Below are positions 24,119 through 35,798 of a stretch of DNA of 64,000 nucleotides, piece by piece. Numbering within the stretch: the first letter of the stretch is position 1; each line of letters opens with the position of its first letter. The translations under genes were made by a program, and so were the position numbers. The stretch comes from Stichopus chloronotus. Its lineage: Eukaryota > Echinodermata > Holothuroidea > Aspidochirotida > Stichopodidae. The stretch spans positions 7,758,897 to 7,822,896 of the forward strand of contig SFZH01000008.1 in NCBI GenBank assembly GCA_021234535.1. The letters run 5' to 3'. The notes beneath the pieces are model-generated. The model saw only the letters and a program-made list of their open reading frames with translations. It made no database searches and was not told the origin of the DNA.

Positions 24119-25509
24119 GGTTACATCTCTATGTTCCGACATCTCTATGTTCCGACATCTCTATGTTCCGACATCTCTATGTTCCGACATCTCTATGCTT
24201 CGACAAATGATTTACTTTGGCGCCGATAAGGAGTGTACTTTGGCGCCACACAAAAATTGTACTTCGGCGCCTTTAAAATGAACATTGGCGCCGATGAAAA
24301 GGGTACTTTGGCGACGAGCCAAAAATGTATTATGGCGCCGATTATAGTACTTTTCCCGGAGCCCAAGTACGTTTTTATCGGCGTCAGTGTACATTTTTGT
24401 CGGCGCCAAAGTACTTTTCCGGCGCCAAAGTATGTTTTTCTCGGCGCCAATGTACATTTTCTTCTGCGCCAAAGTAAACTTTTGTCGGAATATAGAGACG
24501 TCGAAACATAGAGATGTCGGAATATTGAAACGTCGAAGTATAGGGGGGACATCCCTTTGTTCCGACATCTCTATGTTTCGACAGCCCTGTATTCCGACGT
24601 CTCTATGTTTCGACAGCCCTTAATTTCGACGTCTCTATGTTCCGACAACCCTATATTTCGACGTTTCAATATTCCGACATCTCTATGTTTCGACGTCTCT
24701 ATTTTCCGACAAAAGTTAACTTTGGCGCCGAAGAAAATGTACATTGGCGCCGAAAAAGTACTTTGGCGCCGAAGAAAATGTACATTGTCGCCGAAGGAAA
24801 TGTACATTGGAGCCAAAGAAAACGTACTTTGGCCCCGAGGAAAATGTACATTGTCGCCGATGTCCATTTTAACGGCGCCAAAGTATAATTTTCTACCAAG
24901 TACACGTTGTTGTCGGCGTCAAAGTACACTTTTAGGGGGTCAAAGTATATTCTTTACCGGCGCCAAAGTACGTATGAATCGTTTCCAAAGTACACTTTAA
25001 TCGGCGCCATAATACATTTATATGATCGGCGCCAAAGTATCCTTTTCATCGGCGCCAATGTTCATTTTAAAGGCGCCGAAGTACAATTTTTGGGTGGGCC
25101 AAAATACACTCTTCATAGGCGCCAAAGCGCTAATGTACATTCTTCGCCGAAGTACACTTCTTATCGGCAGCAAAGTACACTTTTTGTCGAAGCATAGAGA
25201 TGTCGAAACATAGAGAAGTCGGTATATAGAGTTGTCGGAATATAGATATGTCGAAATATAGACACGTAAATGAAGTCTCTATATTCCGACGTCTCTATGT
25301 TCCGACAAAAAATGTACTTTGGTGCCGATATGTCGGAACATAGAGATGTCGGAACAAAGAGATGTCGAAACATAGAGATGTAACCAGTATAGGGTTGTCA
25401 GAACATAAGGACGTCGGAATACAGAGCTGTCGAAACATAGAGACGTCGGAATACAGAGCTGTCGAAACATAGAGATGTCGGAACATAGGGATGTCCCCCC
25501 CCCCCCCCC
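24119..25509. repeat. Compound foldback element of two interleaved phrase arrays
   Basis: Outer ends are GGTTACATCTCTATG (24119-24133) and its perfect inverse CATAGAGATGTAACC (25371-25385). Block 1 type: 16-18-bp phrases such as ATCTCTATGTTCCGAC (a 16-bp tandem at 24122-24190; variants with TTTCGACGTC elsewhere). Block 2 type: ~27-30-bp phrases 'AAAGTACATTTT..TCGGCGCC', with about 18 perfect GGCGCC words. The order is block 1, 2 (24209-24480), 1 (24480-24720), 2 (24720-25190), 1 (25190-25385). The left arm 24119-24545 is the inverse of 24649-25385 with an extra ~200 bp in the right arm. The central piece 24543-24620 (GGGGGGACATCCCT...) is repeated inverted at 25400-25500, ending in 15 C. Open frames across it (for example 24557-25000) are translated repeats, not genes. 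Confidence 0.9.
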
Positions 25510-27240
25510 ATGGCACATTCAGTCAGAAAGTGGCACAGTGGACTTTACAAAATCCGTTTTTTATTATTTCTTATGCCGACGTCCCACAGGTAATATTCAT
25601 GAGTGTCTTTTATGCCAGCCAATGCCCACATGAATATCATACATATTTATGCCTTCTCGAGAGGAACATAAACTAACCATTATGTTACATCTATTGGACA
25701 TCACGTCGTGCCCTATCATGCAGAAAAGCTCTTCTCGAGACATGTTTTTAGCACATGATTATGTGTTTTTGTGAGGACCAAGGCCTTTATGCCTGACTTC
25801 CCCAGGATTCGAACATGGGATGTTTTTTCTTTTTTCGGTCAAAGGTCATCAGTGTGTACTCTGCTGGTAGACATTGATGATCTGTGGCAACATGTCCAAG
25901 CTTCTTAGAAACATAAAACTAATACCATGAATATTAATTTATGAGATGGTAATGTACCGTATATCACTGTACCACCAGTTTGGTCCCTTCCCAAAATAAG
26001 GACACAACTCGAGAAAAAAAATGGTGTTGATAATATCATTAGCTATAACAGCAAGTGGCTCAAAATTTTTGTCGCAGTCAAGTATTAAAGTTCGGTAGTA
26101 CCTATTTCGAGGACTTGCCGGGGGGGGGGGGGGGTTAAATAGGTCTAGCTTCCGTTTTCCATAAAGAGATTACACAATAACTGAATACCCTATCTGCGTT
26201 ATTCTTTTTCTTCTTTTTTTCTCTCTCTCTCTCTTTTAAATATGAGAGTATCATTGGCAGTTGTGAACTTTATCGATCGCTTTTGATTCATCATTTCCAA
26301 AAAAAAATCTCACGATTTGTTTGCACGTTTTTAAAACATCCGAAATATCACACTTGTTACGTCCGTATCTAATCGTTTGACTGTAAGTGTAAGCTCCAAA
26401 GTCACGTCCACAACAGAAGAAGAAGAAGAAAAAAAGAAGAAAAAAATTACGTCTTACTAACAATACGTGTAATTTTCTGCACTATTTCAAATTTCAAAGA
26501 ATTGTGGTTTCGCCGGTCTCATTCTGTTTGCCAAAAAAGTTGATGAACAAGGTAAAAATCTTTTTTGATTGCCTTATTTTCTTTCTCTCTTTCTCGACAA
26601 CCTCCACCGTGTTCTGTTTGCCTGTGAAGTCACTGGCGGTGAACTTGTGTACCGAACATTTTATCACAAAACAAGCTTCCCAGGATGTGGTCCCTTCCAA
26701 GGCGTGGGAAAAAAATTACAAAGGTTGTATTTCCAACCCCGGTGATGTGTGGAAAGCCACCTCGAAAAACACCTTAAGTGCGGTTGAAACAGGTCTCCCT
26801 GTTCACCCGGTTAGTCTGAATGGGAATCAAAACATAACAGGGTGAATTGTGCCAGGGGTTCAAAATCATAAACGAGTTGCCCCTGTGAAATCCGAGACGT
26901 TCCTGAGTTGCCTAACACAGGTGAATAAATTTCATTGCAGGAGCCTCTGTTGGAGACCAGGATAGGATGTCGGACTCGAATGTTAGCAGATTTTTGTTGT
27001 TTGTTCTACAAACGGTAGTCGTGGTTGGTTAAAATTTTGTCACTAAGCTCGAGGAGATACTATCGACAAAAAGGAAGAACAATAAATGAAATAAAATAAA
27101 AAAAAAAACAAACACGAGAGCATTTCCTTTTATTTGAAAACAATGACTTTGGAAGTGGACGGAAATTTGCTGGTGCCGCCATGCCTGCTTTATGGCGGGG
27201 GGCGACGACTTATGGTTACTTTATCCAAAAACGATACTTA
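25510..27240. other. Intergenic, no gene recognised
   Basis: Includes a 15-G run (26120-26134), a (TC)n tract (26217-26236) and an RBPJ-type word CGTGGGAAA (26703-26711). The frame 26504-26845 (+) has no recognisable domain. Confidence 0.5.
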
Positions 27241-27274
27241 AACTTTTAATTACATCGACTCATCCACGTAAACA

Positions 27275-27600
27275 CACTAAAAAAAAACAAAAAAACAACA
27301 TAAACAGCGTATAACAAAAGCAAAATCAAAAGCAGCAACAATTAACATCAACAGCAATAACCGTCCCGGTTTCAACAACAGCGACGTGGTGTAGCCTTCA
27401 ACAACAATAACACATAACATCAACATCAACAAGAAAAACGACATAAACAGCATATGACAAAATCATCAACAAAAGCGGTAACGATTCAACAGCCACAGCA
27501 GTACCAACAACAGCAACATTGGCAGTCTAATTATAACCTAAACAACTAGAATAACAAAACAACAGCAACATCAACGATACAAACAAACGGGACAATTGTT
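27275..27600. repeat. CAA/AAC-rich cryptic simple sequence
   Basis: A 300-bp A/C-rich tract of imperfect AAC, CAACAT and AGCAACA words, with T rare on this strand. Short words such as ACATAAACAGC recur at ~27298 and ~27442. Cryptic microsatellite, non-coding. Confidence 0.8.
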
Positions 27601-29170
27601 ACCAAAAATTTATAAAAAAATAAATATTTTAAATATAAAAATAAATACAAAAATTCATAAAATTAATTTATTGTATTTCTTTGAGGACATTGCAAATTTT
27701 TTTTTTTTTTTTTTGTTCCATCTCGTGAGTTAGTTTCTCTTTTCTCTTTTAATTTGCAAGCAAGTGCGCTCTTTTAAAAAGTGTTGAGTTTATTTTTCTT
27801 CCTGCAGACCTCTGCTAGTTTAAATGACCTTTACGTCCACCTACTGAGTTTTACTATTGTCACACTTACCTTGGGATTTTTTCCCTTGTTTTTGGTTTGT
27901 TTTGTTTTTTATTATTACTATTATTATCTTCAAGAAACGTTTTGCAAACTAGAATGTCCAAAAAGAAAAAAAAAGAGGAAACTATAACATCAGTTTAATT
28001 TACACTCCATGAAGGTCCCCTATGTTGCTTTACCTCAGCTCGTCATTTGGCCTGTAGTGGTCACCGAAAATAGTGTACTGCAAAACTTCCCCGAAAGCTT
28101 CTTCTTCCGCTCTGTCTGTGTGTAAGGCACATACTACATATACCGTTCACCCAATAATTTCGAAACTGAAAATACAAAAAAAAAAAAAAAAAATGAAAAT
28201 GGGGGGTTGTTTTTGAGAGTTGAGTCTCTTGTCAAACACGACATTCTGATGTCATCTTTAACAAAGCTTGCAAGGTTCTCCGTCGGCCAACTTTATTTTA
28301 GTATTTGGACGGTCCGTGTGCAACTTCCGTACTTCTGACAACACTTAACAAAATTCGAATGTCAGGGAAAATATATTCGAAAACGGTTATTATTGTCATT
28401 TTTTCTTCCTTTTTTTTGTAGCTGATCGTGGGAAACTTCTGAAAACGTCCGAAACGAGAATATCAGCGAAACTCCCCAGAGGCGAATTATGACAGCGCGT
28501 TCGTGTCCCCCTTGAGACTTGCTGTCATATTCAAAAAAATGTATATAAAAAGTTGGATTCATCGGGGGCTTACCAAGTGCAGAGAAATCGGGGAAAACTC
28601 TCACGCCTCCGAACAAAGGGCACCCTTTGCTCCCTCGGGTTTATTGGTGAGCGTTAAACCGTCGTCGTCGGGTGGAACCTCCAAGCTGCCGTCGCCGCGT
28701 GGCTGGAACAACCCACACTGTTTTTGAAAGTCCCAACTCGTACTGATGTGTTCCTAATACCCCTCGTACGATGGACGCGTAGAACACACTTATGTCGTAA
28801 CCACCCCAGGGGTACCTAAATCTAATTCAAGGCAGAAAATTCCTCCACCAAAGCGTGGACGTGAGGAAGTGTATTATAAATGATTTCTTTCTTGTCTAGC
28901 CTTCTTTCTTTCTGTTTTTTTTTTGACGCTGCCAGATTTAACTTTAGCAAATTTCCCATAACAAGTCGAATCAGTGTAACCAGCGGGATGGCATGGGGAA
29001 AGTGCGTGGGAAGAACCTGCTCGTCAAAGGTCTGACGTTAGGTGGTGACAAATATTTGGCGGACTTGGCTATCGCATCTTGCATGCGAAAAAAATACGTA
29101 GGACAATGTCGAAGCTACCAACGCTCTTCCCGAGGAAAATCGTGAATGCTATAATGATCAATCCGAAGGC
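27601..29170. other. Intergenic, with two RBPJ-type words
   Basis: Poly-T at 27696-27714 and poly-A at 28175-28192. CGTGGGAAA at 28427-28435 and CGTGGGAAG at 29005-29013 lie 6-7 kb upstream of the HES gene. A more GC-rich island at 28590-28740 shows no recognisable coding frame. No gene supported. Confidence 0.5.
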
Positions 29171-29914
29171 AAGACACAGGACAGCCGACGACCAAGATGG
29201 CGTCGACAATAGGAATACGACGCATGACCAGGACGACATCATGAAGATAATGACGACGTCACTGACGAGAACGATGATATTTATGATGATAATGACGAAA
29301 ACGTGACAATGACGATGGCGAACACGAGGTGACGACAACGGCGATACAGACGAGAACGAATAATGTGTCCGATGAAAATGACGACAACGGGGGTATGACG
29401 AAGTAACGATAACTACGATACTGACCAGAATGATAAGGTGTATCATGATATTGACGAAAAGGAGACGATCACGACGAGATGACGATCAACAGATGATACT
29501 CTGTTACAAGAGTGGCATCATTATACAATGATGATGACGACGGTGTTGACAGCAATGGAGATTACCAGAAGACTAGCGATGAAGAAAATGACTGTGAGGA
29601 AAAACGGTCATGAAGATAATGATGGTAATGATGATAGAATGAATGATGATAGAATGAATGATGATAGCACTCACGATGATGGCAATAACAGCTCTATGAT
29701 AATATTAAAGAGAAAAAAAGTTACGATGAAGCCTTACGTTCACCAAGATCATGATGGCAATGATGATAGCGAATACGTCGATGATGATATTACTAGTACT
29801 GAGGAAAATGACGATGAAAACATTATTCATGAAGATAATGACGGCAGGCCTAATAATGATAGCTATCGCGAAGATAGTGATGGTCACGGTGACTAGGATG
29901 ATGATTGCATAAGG

Positions 29915-29971
<57 letters not shown>

Positions 29972-29985
29972 GTAGTAGTAGTAGT
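29170..29985. repeat. GAC/GAT-rich cryptic repeat ending in (TAG)n
   Basis: About 720 bp of imperfect GATGAC, GATGAT and GAACGA triplets, passing into an almost pure (TAG/AGT)n run at 29914-29985. The frame 29528-29896 gives an Asp/Asn-rich peptide purely because of the triplet repeat; I do not accept it as a gene. Confidence 0.85.
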
Positions 29986-30507
29986 GAAGATGATCACCAT
30001 TCACCCCCCCCCCCCCGCCCCCAAGAAGTCGAGGCTTCTCCGGGAAAAAGCACATTTAATTTCACTTTCATGGTACCGCTTGAACCAGTCAAGGCTGACC
30101 ATTCAAAACCATATGTCCATGACATTTTTATAGCGCTTGTAAACATGTTATTACAAGCCATAAATAAGTTTTATACTTTTGTTATATTGACTTAGACCTT
30201 GGTTTCATGTTGGCCCCGAAGACTGGCCTTATAAGAATTTGTTTGAGTACTATTTATCAGTCTCAGCACAGTGGCGATAGTCAAAAAAAGTTTTGACACC
30301 TAGCAGCAGATTGTTTTGTGACTATATATCGTAGGACATGGTAAACTGGTAATGTACACCCGTGAGGGAAGTTCACGCTATGAAAAGCGACTGGAGTGAT
30401 CCCTGAGAACGGCTTTGACAAATTAATCACATTGTTTTTCCTTGTACATTTAAAAACGTTTGCAAACAAAAATTATATTGTCAGAATTACTGTTTGCAAC
30501 CTGTACC

Positions 30508-30775
30508 TGTACATGATTCCAAATAAGGTAGGACGGTCGCCTACTTTTCAATTAGTATAAGTTTCTCATAGATAGAAAATGAGTTATTTGTCGACCAAGA
30601 ATAACTCGTTCATCCCAAAATTCAAATGCTGTATCTTTAGTAACTCAGCTTGTGAATAATGTTTCGAGGAGATCAAACTTGCTGATTTTTGTTAATTAAA
30701 CAAACTGGAAGTGATTAAAGCTATTTTCTTCGTCTGCCATGCTGATTGCATTTTAAACGCCACATTGCCTTTAAT
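30508..30775 (-). mobile_element. Family A MITE, strongly decayed inverted copy
   Basis: Order and wording follow the inverted family: TAAGTTTCTCATAGATAGAAAAT, GAGTTATTTGTCGACCAAGAATAA, then ...AATGTTTCGAGGAGAT and GCCATGCTGATTGCATTTTAAACGCC (compared piecewise). The first terminus is lost. Confidence 0.6.
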
Positions 30776-33075
30776 TTGAGAGCACATATACTAATTGCAC
30801 ATCGTGTGGACACCTGGATTACAAAACTAAACCCGGAGAGATAATTTCAGAAAACTGAAGGGGGAATATCAAGTATTTGTTCTGATAATATTTTCAAATG
30901 GTGCTCTTCCAACATCCGATCCAACTCCTTTCGCCATTTCTAATTCCCAACTGGACACAGATAGGCCTACCAACATTTGTAAAAGAAACTGTAGGACCTC
31001 AAAATTGTAAAAGAAAACTATGCAATAATTTTCAAAAGTTGTTTCACCTTTTGTTTGTAAAAGTTTTGAGCATAGAAGCCCCGTCAAACCATCAAGTAAT
31101 GCGTTTTGTCGACGGAATTTTAATTTAAACGTGTCCAAAATTGACTTTTCATATCTACAAAGGTCAGCAAAATGACTGAAAAAGATGGTGCAAAACATTA
31201 TTGTGCAAATTAAACAAAATGTGCCACTCTTACCTTAACTGCTTAAACTATGAACTTAACATTTAAAAATCATATTAATCACGAAGATAGAATAAATGTT
31301 AGTTGAAAGACAATAGCGTAAGCACATGTTAGAGAATACCGTATTATGAAGAGATAAAATAAAAACCGTTGTAAAAAAGGTACGGTATTAAAGACACTCA
31401 GTACATTTGAAATTTCGTATAGGCCTACTCCTCTACCTCACATCATTATAGTATAGAATATTGTTCGACTTTCAAAGGTGTACTATCAAATATTTTAAAT
31501 CTTACTGATCAGAATAAGTACCGTTGATTGAATTTTCAATACAAAAAAGAAGAAAAAACCCAAAGTGAAGTCCTAATTTTACAAACCTTTCTCAGCTAAA
31601 GATGAGAACAGAGGATATATCCACTACACGTGTTCTCTGACAACTGAAAAAGTCAAAACCACATAGCGCCATCTTTCCTGAAAAAGTTTTCTTTTGTTGT
31701 TTCTCACGTAGTACAGATGGAAACTTCCCCGTGCGCTTTATCTTCAGTCCATGCTCAATTTTCACTTTATTTCATTCCAAGATAATGATTTCAATTGTCG
31801 AATAAAACGATGAGATGGTAGAGACAAACATGGATAAAAAAGAATGAACTATTAAGGATAAATGATTAGAATACATCATTAGAAAAAAAAATAAGGCTAT
31901 CAAAATGCGGAGGGCTATCAATTGTTTATTGTTAACTGATTGTTACAATGTTGAATGCACTGGGGAATAAATGAGACTTATATGATGCAGAATATGGAAG
32001 CTACCACTCCGTCCGTGGTGTCACTGCACTGTTAAGCTTAACATAAAGAGGGAGGGTGTCGTCATTTAAGAGTGACTCAAGTTTAACCCCCAGATTTAGT
32101 CATTACCAGTTGAGGAAATAGTTATGCATAATATGACTCCAAAGTGATGTGATTTAATCTTTCAGATTCATGGAATGTGTGCTTTTACTTTTTTTTCAGG
32201 AAGGAAATAATTCAGAATGATGACGGGGGGGGGGGGGGGGGTGGGGATAAACAAACTCAGTCAAGTTGAAGTCAGCAATTCACCGTATAGGTGTCAAACA
32301 TTTCCAAGTAGTTTCATTAAATGAAAACCATTCGGTTGTTAAAAAATGTTGAACAACCCATATCTGCGCGTGATTGTCACGGGTCACATATTGCCATACC
32401 ATGTCACTTGTAACTCCGATGTACCGTTTGTCCGTATGTCTGTGTAGGTGTGTATGGGTATGTGTGTAAGTGGAATGGACGTACAAAATAAATTGTCACA
32501 CCGATCACCCCAATTTGAGGCAACCTATTGTCTTCCCGTTCTCTGACGTAGTTAGTTCTGCTAGAGATGAACCCTGTTTTGGGCAAATTTACGACCAGCA
32601 CACGTGCTCCAAATAAACTTCCCAAAATAGTTCGTTTACCAACCATCTTGTGCTATATTTACATATCCCTCACTTAAAGCAGTCTTGGGGTTTTAAAGTA
32701 TCTATAACCAGTAATGGATTTGAATATCGAACATCGGCACAGTGCCAAGTCGGTAATCGGCTTATTGTCCTGTTATAGGTCAGAAACTTAATCTGCTATT
32801 CTTCACATTATTTGGTGAATTTGTCGTGTTGTCCCCTCTACAGGCCGTTATCAATCTTTGCTAATTAACCTGCCTTAGTTAGTCTGCTTCACAGTTCTGA
32901 AATAGTCGAAACAAATGATGAAATATGAAAAAAAAAAACGAATCTTGAATTTGGGGATTTGGGATTGAACGCTGAACGGATTAGCACTAAGTGGTCCACA
33001 TCTTATCTCATGCAGGAAACTGGGTTGCTGACAGAATTTTTGTATCCGTTGTAATAAATCAGGGTGAAGAATTGT
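30776..33075. other. Intergenic, no gene recognised
   Basis: AT-rich. A 17-G run lies at 32225-32241. Frames 30869-31198 (-) and 32404-32646 (-) match nothing I know. Confidence 0.5.
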
Positions 33076-33395
33076 CCCTTTAAGAGACTCATTGAGCTGA
33101 TATAGTTTATTTTGTTGCAAGTTTGAAAGAAAAAAAAAACCACTACATGCCAGTACTTCCACATTAGCCTCATTATTCATGTATGTATTCCTACATTTAC
33201 TGAGAATGTGAGAAATTGTAGTCATTTTATGAACAGGAACTGCCTATGGTTAATACATTAAAAGTAAAAAAAAATGTCTGATCACCAGTAAGTGATTTAG
33301 TTAACAACCTTATCATTTTTGAGTCAGTTTTGTGTTAGATGTTCAGAATCCCTTAGTCTGGCCATTTACCACCAACACAGAACCATGGTAAGTGA
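33076..33395 (+). mobile_element. Family B MITE, decayed copy
   Basis: Begins CCCTTTAAGAGACTCATTGAG and continues collinear with the copy at 47703 (ATTAGCCTCATTATTCATGTA, TATTCCTACATTTACTGA, TCAGTTTTGTGTTAGATGTTCAG, GGCCATTTACCACCAACA; compared piecewise). The right terminus is not found. Confidence 0.65.
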
Positions 33396-34800
33396 ACTAT
33401 CGCGTGATATCTTTAACGCAAGCGAAGTTCGTTTGTGTCACCTGTTTCAATACTCTCATAATAAGCATATGGGTCCTGTATTATTCATAAAAGGAGTTAC
33501 ACAGCATCAGATTCTCAAAGTAAACCTCAAGTATTCATATATATACATATAGGTCAATATAGGCCTATGTGTAAATATTTTATCTTCATGTATTCATTCT
33601 TAACAATTCGTAGATATGGTGGACTATAATTAGGGGTTTTGTTCCCGTATTTCAAGTTAATCATGGAACAATTTACTCAGGTGAAAATTGCGTGTGTAAT
33701 GCTTTCCTTGAATATATATACAATACAAAAGGTATAATTTGTGAGGGGGGCGGGGTACTCATATCCTTTGGGGTACCAGCAACATCACAGGTGGTATCTG
33801 GAAAGATCTCATGAACGATTAAAAAAAAGTACTACTATAAAATAAAAAAAAATCATTAATTGATCAATAATGTTTCGGGGACGTTCTTAATTGGGTAACT
33901 ATGAGTGAAAGGCATTTAATACTTGTTAGATGCAAATTTCGTCAATACCCCCTCCCCACCCCATTGTAAAATAGTGGACAAAGTTGCGGCACTAGGAGAC
34001 TGCATAACTAAACATAAATTAGGGGTTGGGGGCTCAAAAGGTTGGGAAACATTGATCTAAAGCAATCATATTATTGTCTTCTTTTTTTATGTGAGAGGAG
34101 TTTACTGAGTCTGCAATTACGGAAGCTAAAACTGGTCCCCGAATTGTGGAACCTCCAAGCTGGCCAGAGTCGACTGGATGAATCTATAGCATGATGTTAA
34201 ATCATCCGTAACGCGAATCTCTGACTTTTGATACATTACCGAAGTGGTTAGACAGGCATGAACAATACTAATCCCAGGTTTCAATTTACCGCCCCCCCCC
34301 CCCCCCCCCCCATCTTTCCTTTTCAGGCCAAGTCAGGCCAACTTCCTTTTACTTCCGTGTCTCTCTGCTCGACAGAGCTTCACAGCTAAACATTTCAAAG
34401 GTTTTGAAATATAAGGGCACATTAAGGCAACACCACCTATTCCCCACCCCCCCCCCCCATCACCACCACCAAAAGAAAATGCCTTTCAGAGTTAGATACA
34501 TCTAATATTTGATCTTTTGCCCTTTATTTCAACCTGGTGAGAAAAGTAACGTTTGCCCTAATAAAGGCACGCAGAGCAGCGGTGGCTTTCTAATCACAAT
34601 AAAAACGTCAATAATTCACGAAAATAATTTATGGTTGAAGGTAGTTTTTTTTTTTCTAGCTCTGTATCGGAAGACATTTGAAATTGTGATATTTTTTATT
34701 CTCTTTCCATCTCTCTGTCCCTTTATCTTATTGTTATTTACCCTTCACCCAGTACACTTAATAAAAATACCATGAAGTAACTGTTACTACGCGGCAGGAA
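33396..34800. other. Upstream intergenic region of the HES gene
   Basis: Contains a 20-C run (34292-34311) and a 12-C run (34447-34458), both within 1.5 kb of the HES start. No coding sequence recognised. Confidence 0.5.
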
Positions 34801-34817
34801 GACGGATTTGTGTTTAC

Positions 34818-34826
34818 TTTCCCACG
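34818..34826 (-). promoter_or_regulatory. RBPJ/Su(H) site CGTGGGAAA
   Basis: TTTCCCACG on the + strand; matches the high-affinity consensus YGTGGGAAM. About 890 bp before the chosen HES start codon. Confidence 0.65.
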
Positions 34827-35201
34827 GCACTTTACTGGGCTAACTTCTTCAGTTCACAACACCGCAATGGTTACCGCGTCGTCGTTGGATACCGATACTA
34901 CTATAAATTTTCATTCAACCCGGTGGGCTGGACTTCGGTGTACCGTGCTTGGCAGCAATCACGGCACGTGGAAACAACCAATGAAAACTTCCCATTGATG
35001 AATCGCACCCCCAGCGTTGCACAAGTCAACAATAGCGCGTACGGGGATTATAGAAAGACTCTCGAGTCGCCGGCCAATCAAAAGTTACCTTGGTCTTGTG
35101 ACAAACACTCCACGAGGCCAATCAGCGCGTGCATCTTGAAAGGAGTAGGCGGAGCCCGGGATTGTTCTTCCGACAAGCCTCTTCTTTCCATTCTTCAACG
35201 T

Positions 35202-35210
35202 TGTGGGAAC
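35202..35210 (+). promoter_or_regulatory. RBPJ/Su(H) site TGTGGGAAC
   Basis: Exact match to YGTGGGAAM, about 510 bp before the start codon and probably ~350 bp before transcription start. Same orientation as the next site, 138 bp away, so this is not the head-to-head SPS arrangement. Confidence 0.7.
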
Positions 35211-35339
35211 TAGTGCGAAGTTATGCGCTACCTTTTCCCAAATGAAGAATAAAATAGGGCTAGCGAGCGGTACATTCCGATGGTGTTGTGTCATTGTATA
35301 TGGTTAGCAAAGGAAAAAGGACTTGGTTAAGGAATCGAG

Positions 35340-35348
35340 TGTGGGAAA
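35340..35348 (+). promoter_or_regulatory. RBPJ/Su(H) site TGTGGGAAA
   Basis: Exact match to YGTGGGAAM, nearest of the three to the gene. Confidence 0.7.
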
Positions 35349-35714
35349 TGGAATCGGCTAACGTTCACACGAGTGGTTCGCATGCGGGGAAGGCCATTTT
35401 AATAACCCTTCGAAGAGGCCAAGAAGCTAGTATGTAGCGCTATTCAACCTGTGGAACCTGTCATTCTTTAGTCATACACTTGTTCCCGCCGCACGCGCCA
35501 ATCACGGGGCTCCTCTTTTTCTGTATTTATTATATTCAACTTTAGTCTGTGTAAGACCTGTTGCGGATTTTTCATCTACCTGTTCATTTTTTTCTTCGTG
35601 TCTCTTTCTGACTTTGGTTTCCTGTCAGCCGAATATCATTTTCTGTTGAGGAACTTCTTCAATTTTTGCCAGAATAAAATTTTTTTTCACATGCCTTTAC
35701 TGATGTGTAAAACT

Positions 35715-35798
35715 ATGCCTACTTCAGAGGAGTATACGGGTAAAGTTGCCTCGGATTCTTCTAACAGTAACAGGCCAAAGGGAATGGACGGACGAAAG
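35715..35798 (+). CDS. HES1: HES coding exon 1
   Basis: 28 codons, [10 protein letters not shown] ... KGMDGRK, ending in phase 0 before GTAATA. Encodes the short variable N-terminus ahead of the basic region. Confidence 0.85.

Larger units (their letters stand above)
34801..35600 (+). promoter_or_regulatory. Putative HES promoter-proximal region
   Basis: More GC-rich than its surroundings and packed with factor-binding words: three RBPJ/Su(H) sites, CCAAT boxes at 34978-34982, 35074-35078, 35118-35122 and 35498-35502, an E-box CACGTG (34965-34970), N-box/class C words CACGAG (35111-35116, 35368-35373) and CACGCG (35492-35497). A TATTTATTATATTC stretch at about 35524-35537, 35 bp after the last CCAAT, might act as a TATA element, placing transcription start near 35555-35570. 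The start site is inferred, not shown. Confidence 0.65.

Noticed and set aside
24193..25518. Many overlapping open frames (70-147 codons, both strands) giving peptides such as MFRHLYVSTALYSDVSMF
   Set aside because: They are translations of the phrase repeats, open in many frames at once and mirrored on both strands; no codon bias or domain.
26504..26845. 113-codon frame with a hydrophobic start (possible secreted protein)
   Set aside because: No recognised domain, no splice context, and codon use like the surroundings. Possible but unsupported.
29528..29896. 122-codon Asp/Asn-rich frame
   Set aside because: A by-product of the GAT/GAC triplet field; composition tracks the repeat on either side.
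35524..35537. TATTTATTATATTC as a definite TATA box
   Set aside because: The position is plausible but the match is loose; kept only as a remark in the promoter entry.
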